DNA of 64,000 bases, from assembly GCA_965262665.1 (NCBI GenBank), contig CBDHFR010000002.1:248001-312000 (forward strand). Reading direction: 5' to 3'. This DNA comes from CBDBND01 sp965262665 (lineage in GTDB: Bacteria; Pseudomonadota; Alphaproteobacteria; Rhodospirillales; Rhodospirillaceae). A model generated the notes under the pieces. That model saw only the letters and a list, made by a program, of their open reading frames with translations. It was not told the origin of the DNA and did no database searches. Shown one piece after another: positions 1-7,810 of the stretch. Every line of letters begins with the position of its first letter. The first letter of the stretch is position 1. The position numbers were made by a program, and so were the translations under genes.

Positions 1-982
1 CGGTGGTGATGATGACCAGAGCCGTCATGGTGCAGACGATGATGGTGTCGATGAATGTTCCCAGCATGCCGATGGCACCCTGGCGCACGGGATCATTGGT
101 TTTGGCCGCGGCGTGGGCGATGGGCGCCGAGCCAAGCCCCGCTTCGTTGGAGAACATCCCACGGGCTACACCAAAACGGATTGCGGCCATCACGGCTGCA
201 CCGGCGAACCCGCCCGTTGCCGCTGTGCCCGTGAAGGCATCGGAAACGATCATCGCGAGAGCTGCTGGTACATCCGCGATGTTGATCGCAACGATGATCA
301 AGCTAGCGCCGACGTAAAACACCACCATGACCGGCACCAAACGCCCCGCCACTTGGGCGATCCGCTGGATGCCACCAATGAGTACCATCGCCGTCAACGT
401 GAGAACGACAAAAGCAGTGATCCACAATGGAACCTGAAAGTTTGATTCAACCACATCGGCAATGGAATTGGCCTGCACCGTATTGCCGGCGCCGAGACCT
501 GCAGTGATGGCCAGCAACGCGAAAGCCGTACCCAGCCAGCTCCATTTTTCACCGAGCCCGTTTTTGATGTAATACATGGGGCCACCGACATAGCGGCCGT
601 CTTCGTCAATCTCCCGGTAGTGCACTGCCATGACGGCTTCACCATATTTGGTCGCCATGCCGACCAGGGCTGTGACCCACATCCAAAACACCGCGCCTGG
701 GCCACCCAAAACAATTGCCGTGGCCACGCCGGCGATGTTGCCGGTGCCAACGGTGGCTGACAGGGCAGTCATCAAGGCCTTGAAGGGAGAGATTTCGCCG
801 TCGCCTTCGGCTTTTTCGCTCGCCTCCCTACTGAAGAGAACACCGAGCGCTTCCGGCAGGCGTCTGAGTGATATGCCTTTGAGGCCGACGGTGAGGAGCA
901 ACCCAACGCCGAGAAGCGGGAACATCATGACCAGCCACACCCAACCGCTGATCACGCCCAATACGCTAGCGAAATCTTCCAT
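1..982 (-). CDS. Alanine/glycine:cation symporter family protein (AGCS), partial at its C-terminus
   Basis: This is the N-terminal 327 or so codons of a sodium- or proton-coupled amino-acid carrier of the inner membrane; the stop lies beyond the left edge of the window. I read it by translating the reverse strand from the ATG at 982 (MEDFASVLGVISGW...). The frame stays open to base 1. It shows long hydrophobic segments and the AGCS hallmarks, including ALSATVGTGNIAGV near residue 74, a GPGAVFWMWV segment, and further on GMFSNEAGLGSAPIAHAAA. Members of the family normally have about 450 to 540 residues, so roughly a third is missing. It is followed by the aminomutase gene on the same strand after 93 bp on the upstream side. 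The substrate (alanine, glycine or another neutral amino acid) is not resolvable here. Confidence 0.9.
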   Translation of the reverse strand, partial: MEDFASVLGVISGWVWLVMMFPLLGVGLLLTVGLKGISLRRLPEALGVLFSREASEKAEGDGEISPFKALMTALSATVGTGNIAGVATAIVLGGPGAVFWMWVTALVGMATKYGEAVMAVHYREIDEDGRYVGGPMYYIKNGLGEKWSWLGTAFALLAITAGLGAGNTVQANSIADVVESNFQVPLWITAFVVLTLTAMVLIGGIQRIAQVAGRLVPVMVVFYVGASLIIVAINIADVPAALAMIVSDAFTGTAATGGFAGAAVMAAIRFGVARGMFSNEAGLGSAPIAHAAAKTNDPVRQGAIGMLGTFIDTIIVCTMTALVIITT

Positions 983-1075
983 CAACAATCCCCTACCAAA
1001 TTTTTGGCTCTGTCCCCAACAGAGCGCACCGGATCATAACGGTCCCACGCTGTCGGCACAAACCCTATGGATTTG

Positions 1076-2143
1076 TTAACTGGATTTGGGCGGATACAGG
1101 TGACTTTGACCAAGCACATCTTCAATTAAGGCAGAGCCATTCTCTTGGAGTTCCGTGTAAGAAGGACCGACTGGAACTTTGCCAAACCCGCCAGGGATAT
1201 CGAGCATATATGTCGGCAGGGCGATACCCGACAGTGTGCCAAGCAACGCCTTCATGATCTTCTGACCCCGTTCAAGGGACACTCGAAAATGGCTTGTGCC
1301 CGATGCAAGATCGGGGTGATGAAGGTAATAGGGGGTCATGCGGGCCGTCACCATCTTCCGGAACAGTGCATCGAGGGTTTGCACCTCATCATTGACACCT
1401 TTGAGCAGAACCGTCTGGCCGAGCAAAGGAATGCCGGCATGGCTTAACCGATCACAAGATGCGATCGCTTCAGCTGTTAGTTCCTTTTCATGATTGGTGT
1501 GAACGGCCACATAAACAGTCGTTCTCCGATTGGATAAGACGTCTACCAAGTGTTGCGTAATCCGTTCCGGTGCAGCGATAGGCAAGCGGGTGTGAACACG
1601 CACGACAGCGATATGGCCGATAGCATCTAACGCATCAAGGACATCGTTGAGACGCTGTGTGCTGAGGACGAGCGGATCACCTCCGGTCAGAATAATTTCC
1701 CATATGTTTTTGTTTTTCTCGATGTACGCATACGCCACGTTGAGATCTTCTTTGCTCATAGTAGCGCCGCCTGGCCCCACCATCTCCCGGCGGAAACAGA
1801 ACCGGCAATACACCGCACAGGCGCTATGGAGCTTCAACAGCACTCGGTCGGGATAGCGGTGGACCAATCCCTTTGCCGGACTGTGGGTATGATCGCCGAT
1901 GGGGTCGACATTCTCTTCCGCGAGAATAGTCATTTCCTCGGCGGTTGGGAGGACTTGTCGGGCGATGGGATCGTTAGGATCGTTGCGAGCAATAAGATTG
2001 GCCAAATGGTGAGGCACGCTAACGGCATAGCGCTTTGCAACATCTTTGAGACGGTCTTTGGCATCAGGCGAGGCAAGACCGTCGGCGATTAACGCGTCTA
2101 CAGAAGTCAGGGCAGCCTGGGCAGTTGTGGTGTCTCTTGGCAT
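1076..2143 (-). CDS. KamA-family radical SAM aminomutase (EpmB / lysine 2,3-aminomutase-like)
   Basis: Predicted cytosolic radical SAM enzyme that uses a [4Fe-4S] cluster, S-adenosylmethionine and PLP to move an amino group between carbons 2 and 3 of lysine. The cluster motif CxxxCxxC is visible as CAVYCRFC at residues 109-116, followed by FRREMVG. The ILTGGDPL segment near residue 150 matches the KamA family. At 355 residues it is shorter than clostridial lysine 2,3-aminomutase (about 416) and close to EpmB (about 340), which forms beta-lysine for modification of elongation factor P. No epmA or efp gene is in view, so assignment as EpmB is an inference from length and family. The C-terminus (LYPPKSS) is ordinary. 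It is transcribed divergently from the first nitrilase with about 130 bp between them. Confidence 0.88.
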   Translation of the reverse strand: MPRDTTTAQAALTSVDALIADGLASPDAKDRLKDVAKRYAVSVPHHLANLIARNDPNDPIARQVLPTAEEMTILAEENVDPIGDHTHSPAKGLVHRYPDRVLLKLHSACAVYCRFCFRREMVGPGGATMSKEDLNVAYAYIEKNKNIWEIILTGGDPLVLSTQRLNDVLDALDAIGHIAVVRVHTRLPIAAPERITQHLVDVLSNRRTTVYVAVHTNHEKELTAEAIASCDRLSHAGIPLLGQTVLLKGVNDEVQTLDALFRKMVTARMTPYYLHHPDLASGTSHFRVSLERGQKIMKALLGTLSGIALPTYMLDIPGGFGKVPVGPSYTELQENGSALIEDVLGQSHLYPPKSS

Positions 2144-2210
2144 TTACCGTATTATTCAACGGATCGAGTCTGTTCAGGTCTGGAACAGGCATGGGGACCC
2201 TTCTTGGCCC

Positions 2211-2244
2211 ATCGTCCGCAAAGCCGCAAGGTCTTACGGACGAT
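2211..2244. promoter_or_regulatory. 8-bp inverted repeat in the divergent leader before the first nitrilase
   Basis: ATCGTCCG at 2211-2218 and its exact reverse complement CGGACGAT at 2237-2244 flank an 18-nt loop, 29 nt before the nitrilase ATG. It sits in the 130-bp space between divergent genes and could be an operator or an mRNA hairpin. No conserved family is recognised. Confidence 0.3.
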
Positions 2245-2273
2245 CAATGAATAAATAACCCGGGACTGACGCA

Positions 2274-4271
2274 ATGATTCTCATTCAAACGCCGTGGACG
2301 CCCTCTACTCTAAAAGACATCATTTCAGATGTGATTCGTCAGGCCTTGGCGACGCAAGTAGAGCCGGCGGGCACAGTTGTGGTGCTGCCCCAAGCTGACG
2401 GCGGCCCGGCTGTTGCAGCCTCCGAAGACAAAACGGTGTCGGCACTGTGTGCAGCAGCCAAGAATCTCAATGTGTTTCTATGTGGATCTGCTTACATCAG
2501 TGTTGAAAAGGGCAAGGTTCAGACCATGGGATATCTGGCCGGGCCCGACGGATCGCTTCAGCTGCGCATGCCCAAGATCATGCCGGACCTTGTGGAAGGC
2601 TTCTCGGATACCACCGCTGATACCACCGTGCCGGCGGAGTTTCCTGTCGCTATGACCGGTGAAGGGCAGGTGGGGATATTGTGCGGGGAAGATATTTTGT
2701 CGCCGCATATCACTCGGGCTTTGGTGACCAGCGGTGCGGAGATTATTCTCAATCCCAGCCGGGAACGCACCGATGCCCTGTACGATATTCGCCAAAAAGC
2801 CCGGCAAGCGCGGTCTTATGAAAACTTGACCTATGTGGCTTCCGCTTCACCGTCGACAGTTTCGATCAATGGCGCGGCGACGAAATTACCGCCGGCGACA
2901 TCGCTCAGCGAATTCTGGGGCACCCAAGTGCGGGCCGCCGGCGATGAATCTTTTATAACCACGGACATTGACGTTGAAGGGCTGCGCCGGCGCCGTCAGG
3001 AACCCATGGGCAATCTACCAGCCATCGTCCGCATGCGGCTTTATGCCCAAGGTTTCGCCGATGAAGCATCCAACGCGCCACCCAGTCCGATCACGCGGGA
3101 CGGCTGGATAGCGGAAGGCCGCGACAGAGTTAACCGTTCGGCGAAATCAACAGTGCCCGATGAAGATCGTATCGATCGCTATGATGTGGTTCTTGGGCAA
3201 ACCATCACTCGCGTTGCCTTGAAACCCGATGATTTGTTGGAGAATCGCCAGCGTAATTTGGAGAATGCGCTCTACGTTGCAGCGCCGTTTTCAAAGTCTC
3301 CCGGTGTGAAGCTTGTCGTGTTTCCCGAGTTTTTCCTTACTGGTGCTGTCAGCCAATTGGGCAGCCGGTCAGGCCACATCGCCGACAAGATCGGCATTAC
3401 TTTTCCGGGACCCGAAGCGGACCGGCTCGCCAAATTCGCGCAAGACAACAACACCTACGTGGCCGGTGGCGTATTTGAGTACGACCCAACGTGGCCCAAC
3501 CGGTTTTTCAATTCGGCCTTTATCTTTAGCGACAGTGGTGAGTTGATTCACCTTTACCGAAAGATTCATTGCGCTGATGCATTCGGCCGTTTACCCGACA
3601 CCACACCGGGTAGCGTCTACACGGAATATGTGGACCGTTACGGCTATGATCACCTCTTCCCCGTCGCCGATACACCCTTGGGCAAGCTCTGCACGGTCAT
3701 CTGTTTCGACATGAATTTCGGCGAAACGCACAGGGCCATGGTCAAGCGCGGTGCGGAAGTGATCATTCATCCCACGTCTGAACCCCATAACGTTCGCCGG
3801 CGGGGTTGGGATATCGCCCGCCATGTGCGTGCCTTTGAAAACACAGCTTATCTGTTGACCGCCGGCCACGGCGGCGAGTTCCGCGGCGACGGGTTGGGGT
3901 TCCCCGGTGCCATGCAGCGTGGCTATTCCAAGGTCGTTAACTTCGACGGCTCACTGCAATGTGTCGTCGATGGCCCGGGGGCCGTGCCATTGGTGGGGTC
4001 ACTGGACATGAAGGCTCTACGCCGGGCTCGGGCCGACATCAAAGCCAACCTCGCCGCCTGGGATAACCCGGTGGTCTATGCTCACAAGTATGCCGAGGAG
4101 AGGGGCCTGGCCAACGACCTCTGGCCCGACGATCCCATGGGTAATCCCTACGAGGATGCGGCGCAGATCAAGAAAGTCATCGAGATCTACCAGCGGGACA
4201 ACGTGTACATTCCCCCCAGCAACACCGACGATGGTCAAATCATAGATCAATCCATGCAGGCTGTTGTTTAG
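2274..4271 (+). CDS. Two-domain carbon-nitrogen hydrolase (nitrilase superfamily), paralogue 1
   Basis: Predicted cytosolic hydrolase of carbon-nitrogen bonds (nitrile or amide). The 665 residues contain two nitrilase folds. The second (about 305-610) has the full Glu-Lys-Cys triad: E352 in VVFPEFFLTG, K430 in YRKIHCAD and C477 in VICFDMNF. The first (about 1-260) keeps K101 (MPKIMPD) and C137 (GILCGED), but the Glu position reads Q40 (VLPQADG), so it is probably catalytically impaired and may be structural. No signal peptide is seen. Typical single-domain members have 260-350 residues, so this is a double-length form. It heads a run of four same-strand genes and is clearly homologous along its whole length to the genes at 5114 and 11387. 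Substrate unknown. Confidence 0.85.
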   Translation: MILIQTPWTPSTLKDIISDVIRQALATQVEPAGTVVVLPQADGGPAVAASEDKTVSALCAAAKNLNVFLCGSAYISVEKGKVQTMGYLAGPDGSLQLRMPKIMPDLVEGFSDTTADTTVPAEFPVAMTGEGQVGILCGEDILSPHITRALVTSGAEIILNPSRERTDALYDIRQKARQARSYENLTYVASASPSTVSINGAATKLPPATSLSEFWGTQVRAAGDESFITTDIDVEGLRRRRQEPMGNLPAIVRMRLYAQGFADEASNAPPSPITRDGWIAEGRDRVNRSAKSTVPDEDRIDRYDVVLGQTITRVALKPDDLLENRQRNLENALYVAAPFSKSPGVKLVVFPEFFLTGAVSQLGSRSGHIADKIGITFPGPEADRLAKFAQDNNTYVAGGVFEYDPTWPNRFFNSAFIFSDSGELIHLYRKIHCADAFGRLPDTTPGSVYTEYVDRYGYDHLFPVADTPLGKLCTVICFDMNFGETHRAMVKRGAEVIIHPTSEPHNVRRRGWDIARHVRAFENTAYLLTAGHGGEFRGDGLGFPGAMQRGYSKVVNFDGSLQCVVDGPGAVPLVGSLDMKALRRARADIKANLAAWDNPVVYAHKYAEERGLANDLWPDDPMGNPYEDAAQIKKVIEIYQRDNVYIPPSNTDDGQIIDQSMQAVV

Positions 4272-4358
4272 GATCTCGGGGTGAATCTGGTCTGCACAGG
4301 CCACTGGTTCGTGCCATACTCTGGCAACACATAAAATAAAGTCATCAGGAGATAGCGC

Positions 4359-5069
4359 ATGATTTCCAGAAGGTTTGTGACCGGGTTCGCTGCGCTTGTT
4401 GTCGGCTTTGGGATTGCTCCACAAGCCTCTGCCGTTGAAGGCCCCGTTCTTGTTTTCGGCGGCACCAGCGGAACGGGTCTTGCCGCCGTGCAGAACCTAC
4501 GGGCCGAAGGCGTGGACGTGACGGTGTTCGTCCGGCCGACGTCGGACCTCAGCGCTCTTGAGTCGCTCGGTGTGAACACGGTCGTGGGCAACGCCTTGAA
4601 CGCTGATGACGTTGACCGCGCGTACGAGTCCGGCGATTTCAAAAGTGTCATCAGCTCTCTGGGCGGACGGCGCGGCGAACGCCGTCCCGACCTCGTCGGC
4701 AACTTGAACATCACTGCGGCCGCAAAAGAAAAAGGAGTCAAGCGCGTAATTCAAATCAGTTCCATGGGTGTCGGCGAAACCCGAAAACCACCGAAGCCGG
4801 GCGACAACTTCATGGCCGCGGTGCTGTACATCAAGACTCTGGCTGAAGATGGTCTGATCTCCAGCGGTCTCGATTACACCATCATTCGGCCGGGTGGACT
4901 GCGGCGCGGCGAAGCCACCGGCACCGGCATGCTGAGAGACTACGAAGAGCGGGAAAGCATCGACCGTCAGGAACTCGGTCGCTTAGTGGCTGGCATCCTC
5001 GATGATGACTCCACCCACGGCAAAATCCTTTACGCCTGGGATCCTCAACTTCCAGCCGGTGAAGAATAA
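4359..5069 (+). CDS. Exported NAD(P)-binding Rossmann protein (atypical SDR / NmrA-like), paralogue 1
   Basis: A 236-residue atypical short-chain dehydrogenase/reductase. Residues 1-25 form an export signal (MISRRFVTGFAALVVG...ASA) with paired arginines at 4-5 that resemble a Tat signal. The mature part begins with a beta strand and the dinucleotide-binding loop GGTSGTG (34-40). VISSLGG and IQISSMG follow, as in NAD(P)-binding NmrA/YwnB-like proteins. The classical YxxxK catalytic pair is not obvious, so it may be a redox sensor or a specialised reductase. The ATG is preceded by AGGAG at a good distance. It lies 87 bp after nitrilase 1 and 44 bp before nitrilase 2, and has a close paralogue at 7100. 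Export of a Rossmann cofactor protein would make sense through Tat, after folding. That last point is inference. Confidence 0.78.
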   Translation: MISRRFVTGFAALVVGFGIAPQASAVEGPVLVFGGTSGTGLAAVQNLRAEGVDVTVFVRPTSDLSALESLGVNTVVGNALNADDVDRAYESGDFKSVISSLGGRRGERRPDLVGNLNITAAAKEKGVKRVIQISSMGVGETRKPPKPGDNFMAAVLYIKTLAEDGLISSGLDYTIIRPGGLRRGEATGTGMLRDYEERESIDRQELGRLVAGILDDDSTHGKILYAWDPQLPAGEE

Positions 5070-5113
5070 TATCCAGCTAGCACAATCAGCACTCTAACGA
5101 GGAGGGCCGCACC

Positions 5114-7099
5114 ATGTTTCTCCTGCAAACACCATGGACACCGAAAGATCTAGATGCTGCTGACGCAGCGCTTAAGCAGGCACGGCAAACGTCCGTCGAT
5201 GAAGGTATGGCCATCGCTGTTCTGCCCCACGCTGACGGGTCCGAACATGAAGCCCACGGGGAGGGGGACGTCACATCGGCTCTGGCTGGTCTGGCTAAAA
5301 CTCATGATCTAATTATCGGTGCCTCCGCCTATGTCGTCGTCGACGGGGAGTCTGTGCCCAGAACGATCGGGTTCATTGTCGGTCCCGATGGCGCGGTGTT
5401 GGCGCGTACAGCAAAGATTATGCCTGACATTCTCGAAGGCTATACGGACACGGCAGCGGATACGTTCCAACCGGCGCAGTTCCAGATCACCAAAACCGCA
5501 TTGGGTCAGATCGGTGTTCTGTGCGGCGAAGATATCCTCGCCCCTCACGTGGTGCGCACCATGATGGTGTACGGGGCGGAGATTATTCTTAATCCGTCGC
5601 GGGAACGCTCGGACAAGTTGTTTGAAAGCCGCGTTGTCGCGCGGACGGCCCGGGCCTATGAAAATCTTTTGTATCTCGCGACGGCATCCGCCACCACAGC
5701 CACGCTCGATGGCGCAACTGTCACGCTACCCGAAGCGACAGCATTGTATCACCCTCAAGGGGCACCGACCAAAGTGCGCGGGTCTGAATCTTTCACGCGC
5801 GTCGATATGGACATCGAACGATTGCGCAGCCGCCGCATGGGTCCGCAGCTCAATTTCCCCGGCATCGTGCGCATGAACCTCTACGCGCCGAGCTACGCCA
5901 TAGAAAAATCTGCACCCAAAGCCTCGCCGCAATCACGTGCGGACTGGATTGCCGAAGGTAAGGCGCGGGTGGCTGCGCAAGTGGCGGCTCCCAGACCGGA
6001 CGAGATTCCTGTCTACAGTGCTATGATCGGTCAGCATGTGGTGCATCAATCCAACACGCCAGAAGAACTGGTCGAAAAACGCCAGGCCAATCTCGACGAT
6101 GCCTTCGATCTGATCCGCAATTACTGTGCCCGGGCCGCCAACCTTAAACTGATCATCTACCCGGAATTTTTCCTAACCGGACCGGTGAGTCCGTTAGGGC
6201 ACAAGCTGGGTCACATCGCAGATAAGATCGGCGTTAGTTTCCCCGGACCGGAAATGGACCAAGTGGCGGCCTTTGCCCAGGAAGTGGACGCCTATGTCTG
6301 CGGCGGTGTTTTTGAATACGATCCGGTATGGCCGGAACGGTTCTTCAATACAGCGTTCATCTATGATCCATCGGGCAACCTGATTCACCGCTACCGCAAG
6401 ATCCATTGCGGTGACGCCATGGGCTTCTTGCCCGACACCACGCCGGGCAGTGTCTACAACCAATATGTCGACAAGTATGGCTACGAACACCTGTTCCCGG
6501 TGGCGGACACGCCGATCGGCAAGCTGGCCACCACCATTTGTTTCGATAACAACTTCCCGGAAACCTATCGGGCCATGGTGCGCCGGGGTGCGGAAGTGAT
6601 TCTCCATCCCACATCGGAACCCCATGGCGCCCATCGCATGGGGTGGGATTCTGCCCGCCGTATGCGCGGCTTCGAAAACGTCGCCTATGTCATTTCCTGC
6701 GGTCACGGTGGGGAGCATTTCCTACCTGGGCGCACGTCGCCCAGTTCACGGGCGCGAGGTTACTCGAAGATCATCAATTTCGATGGCTCGATCCAGGCGG
6801 AAGCCGACACGGCCGGGCAAGTGCCTTTGGGGGGCCTTATCGATCTCGGTGCGCTGCGCAAGGCCCGGGCTGATCTTCAGGCCAACGTCGCCCTGTGGGA
6901 TGACGCTGTCGTCTACGCAGAGGAGTACGCCAAAACACCACGCGGCCTGCCCAACAACATCTGGCCCGATGATCCCCTCGGTAATCCCTATTACGGCGGA
7001 GCGCAAATCAAAAAAGTGGTCGAGGAATACGTCAATCAAGGCATATTTGTTGCTCCGGGATCGACTGCCAATGTCAAGCCGGCCCAGGCGGCTGAATAA
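5114..7099 (+). CDS. Two-domain carbon-nitrogen hydrolase (nitrilase superfamily), paralogue 2
   Basis: Double-domain nitrilase of 661 residues, closely similar to the gene at 2274 over its full length (for example the shared blocks LPDTTPGSVY and HLFPVADTP). The C-terminal domain has E351 (YPEFFLTG), K429 (YRKIHCGD) and C476 (TICFDNNF). The N-terminal domain keeps K101 and C137 (VLCGEDIL), but has H39 where the catalytic Glu is expected (VLPHADG). A strong Shine-Dalgarno AGGAGG lies 8 nt before the ATG. The TAA stop abuts the next gene with no gap, which implies translational coupling. Gene order nitrilase-Rossmann-nitrilase-Rossmann indicates duplication of a two-gene unit. Probably cytosolic; substrate not known. 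Confidence 0.85.
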   Translation: MFLLQTPWTPKDLDAADAALKQARQTSVDEGMAIAVLPHADGSEHEAHGEGDVTSALAGLAKTHDLIIGASAYVVVDGESVPRTIGFIVGPDGAVLARTAKIMPDILEGYTDTAADTFQPAQFQITKTALGQIGVLCGEDILAPHVVRTMMVYGAEIILNPSRERSDKLFESRVVARTARAYENLLYLATASATTATLDGATVTLPEATALYHPQGAPTKVRGSESFTRVDMDIERLRSRRMGPQLNFPGIVRMNLYAPSYAIEKSAPKASPQSRADWIAEGKARVAAQVAAPRPDEIPVYSAMIGQHVVHQSNTPEELVEKRQANLDDAFDLIRNYCARAANLKLIIYPEFFLTGPVSPLGHKLGHIADKIGVSFPGPEMDQVAAFAQEVDAYVCGGVFEYDPVWPERFFNTAFIYDPSGNLIHRYRKIHCGDAMGFLPDTTPGSVYNQYVDKYGYEHLFPVADTPIGKLATTICFDNNFPETYRAMVRRGAEVILHPTSEPHGAHRMGWDSARRMRGFENVAYVISCGHGGEHFLPGRTSPSSRARGYSKIINFDGSIQAEADTAGQVPLGGLIDLGALRKARADLQANVALWDDAVVYAEEYAKTPRGLPNNIWPDDPLGNPYYGGAQIKKVVEEYVNQGIFVAPGSTANVKPAQAAE

Positions 7100-7810
7100 G
7101 TGTTGCCGATGAATCGACTCGTTACGTTTCTTGTTTTTCTTACGCTTTGGAGCAATGCCATGGCCGATGACATTCTCATTTTCGGCGCGACCCGCAATAC
7201 TGGACTAGAGGCGGCCAAAATATTGGCGGTGCGCGGCGATACGGTGACCGCCTTTGTACGGGAAACATCAGACCTCACCGCCCTTAAAGACTTGAACGTC
7301 TCCCTCGTGGTCGGCGACGCGCTCCAACCGGATACAATTGATGCAGCCTTTGCCGGTCAATCGTATGACGCTGTTGTTTCCACTCTGGGCGGCAGCGTAC
7401 GTAATCCGGCAGTGGACGGCGAGGGTAACATTAATGTATTCGCCGCCACCGAACAGGCGGGTGTAAAACGTCTCGTGCTGGTGACGTCCATTGGCGCCAG
7501 CGGAACGGAAAACGTGTTGGAGCCGCGTGCACAGCAGTTTCTCAAGCCCGTTTTAGATGCCAAAACCATTGCAGAGACGGATCTCAAATCCCGCGCTCTG
7601 GATTGGACCATCTTGCGTCCCGGCCAACTGCCCGAAGGACCGGCCACCGGCACCGGCGTACTCTATGACGATCAAACGAAGATGGGACGCATCACCATGG
7701 GTGAACTGGCCGTGCTCATCGTCAAGGCGCTCGATGACGATGCCACCATCGGCAAGGTCTATCACACCATCGACAGCGCAATGGTCGGCTCGTTCTCATC
7801 TTTCGATTAA
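7100..7810 (+). CDS. Exported NAD(P)-binding Rossmann protein (atypical SDR / NmrA-like), paralogue 2
   Basis: A 236-residue paralogue of the gene at 4359. The first possible start is GTG at 7100, immediately after the previous stop; ATG at 7109 is an equally good choice and gives a clean Sec-type signal peptide (MNRLVTFLVFLTLWSNAMA, then DDILIF). The dinucleotide loop is GATRNTG (29-35 from the GTG). STLGG and LVTSIGASG match the same family positions as paralogue 1. Unlike paralogue 1 it has no twin arginine, so the two may use different export routes. The stop codon overlaps the stop of the convergent pirin-DctP gene by 4 bases (TTAA shared). Substrate unknown. Confidence 0.78.
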   Translation: MLPMNRLVTFLVFLTLWSNAMADDILIFGATRNTGLEAAKILAVRGDTVTAFVRETSDLTALKDLNVSLVVGDALQPDTIDAAFAGQSYDAVVSTLGGSVRNPAVDGEGNINVFAATEQAGVKRLVLVTSIGASGTENVLEPRAQQFLKPVLDAKTIAETDLKSRALDWTILRPGQLPEGPATGTGVLYDDQTKMGRITMGELAVLIVKALDDDATIGKVYHTIDSAMVGSFSSFD

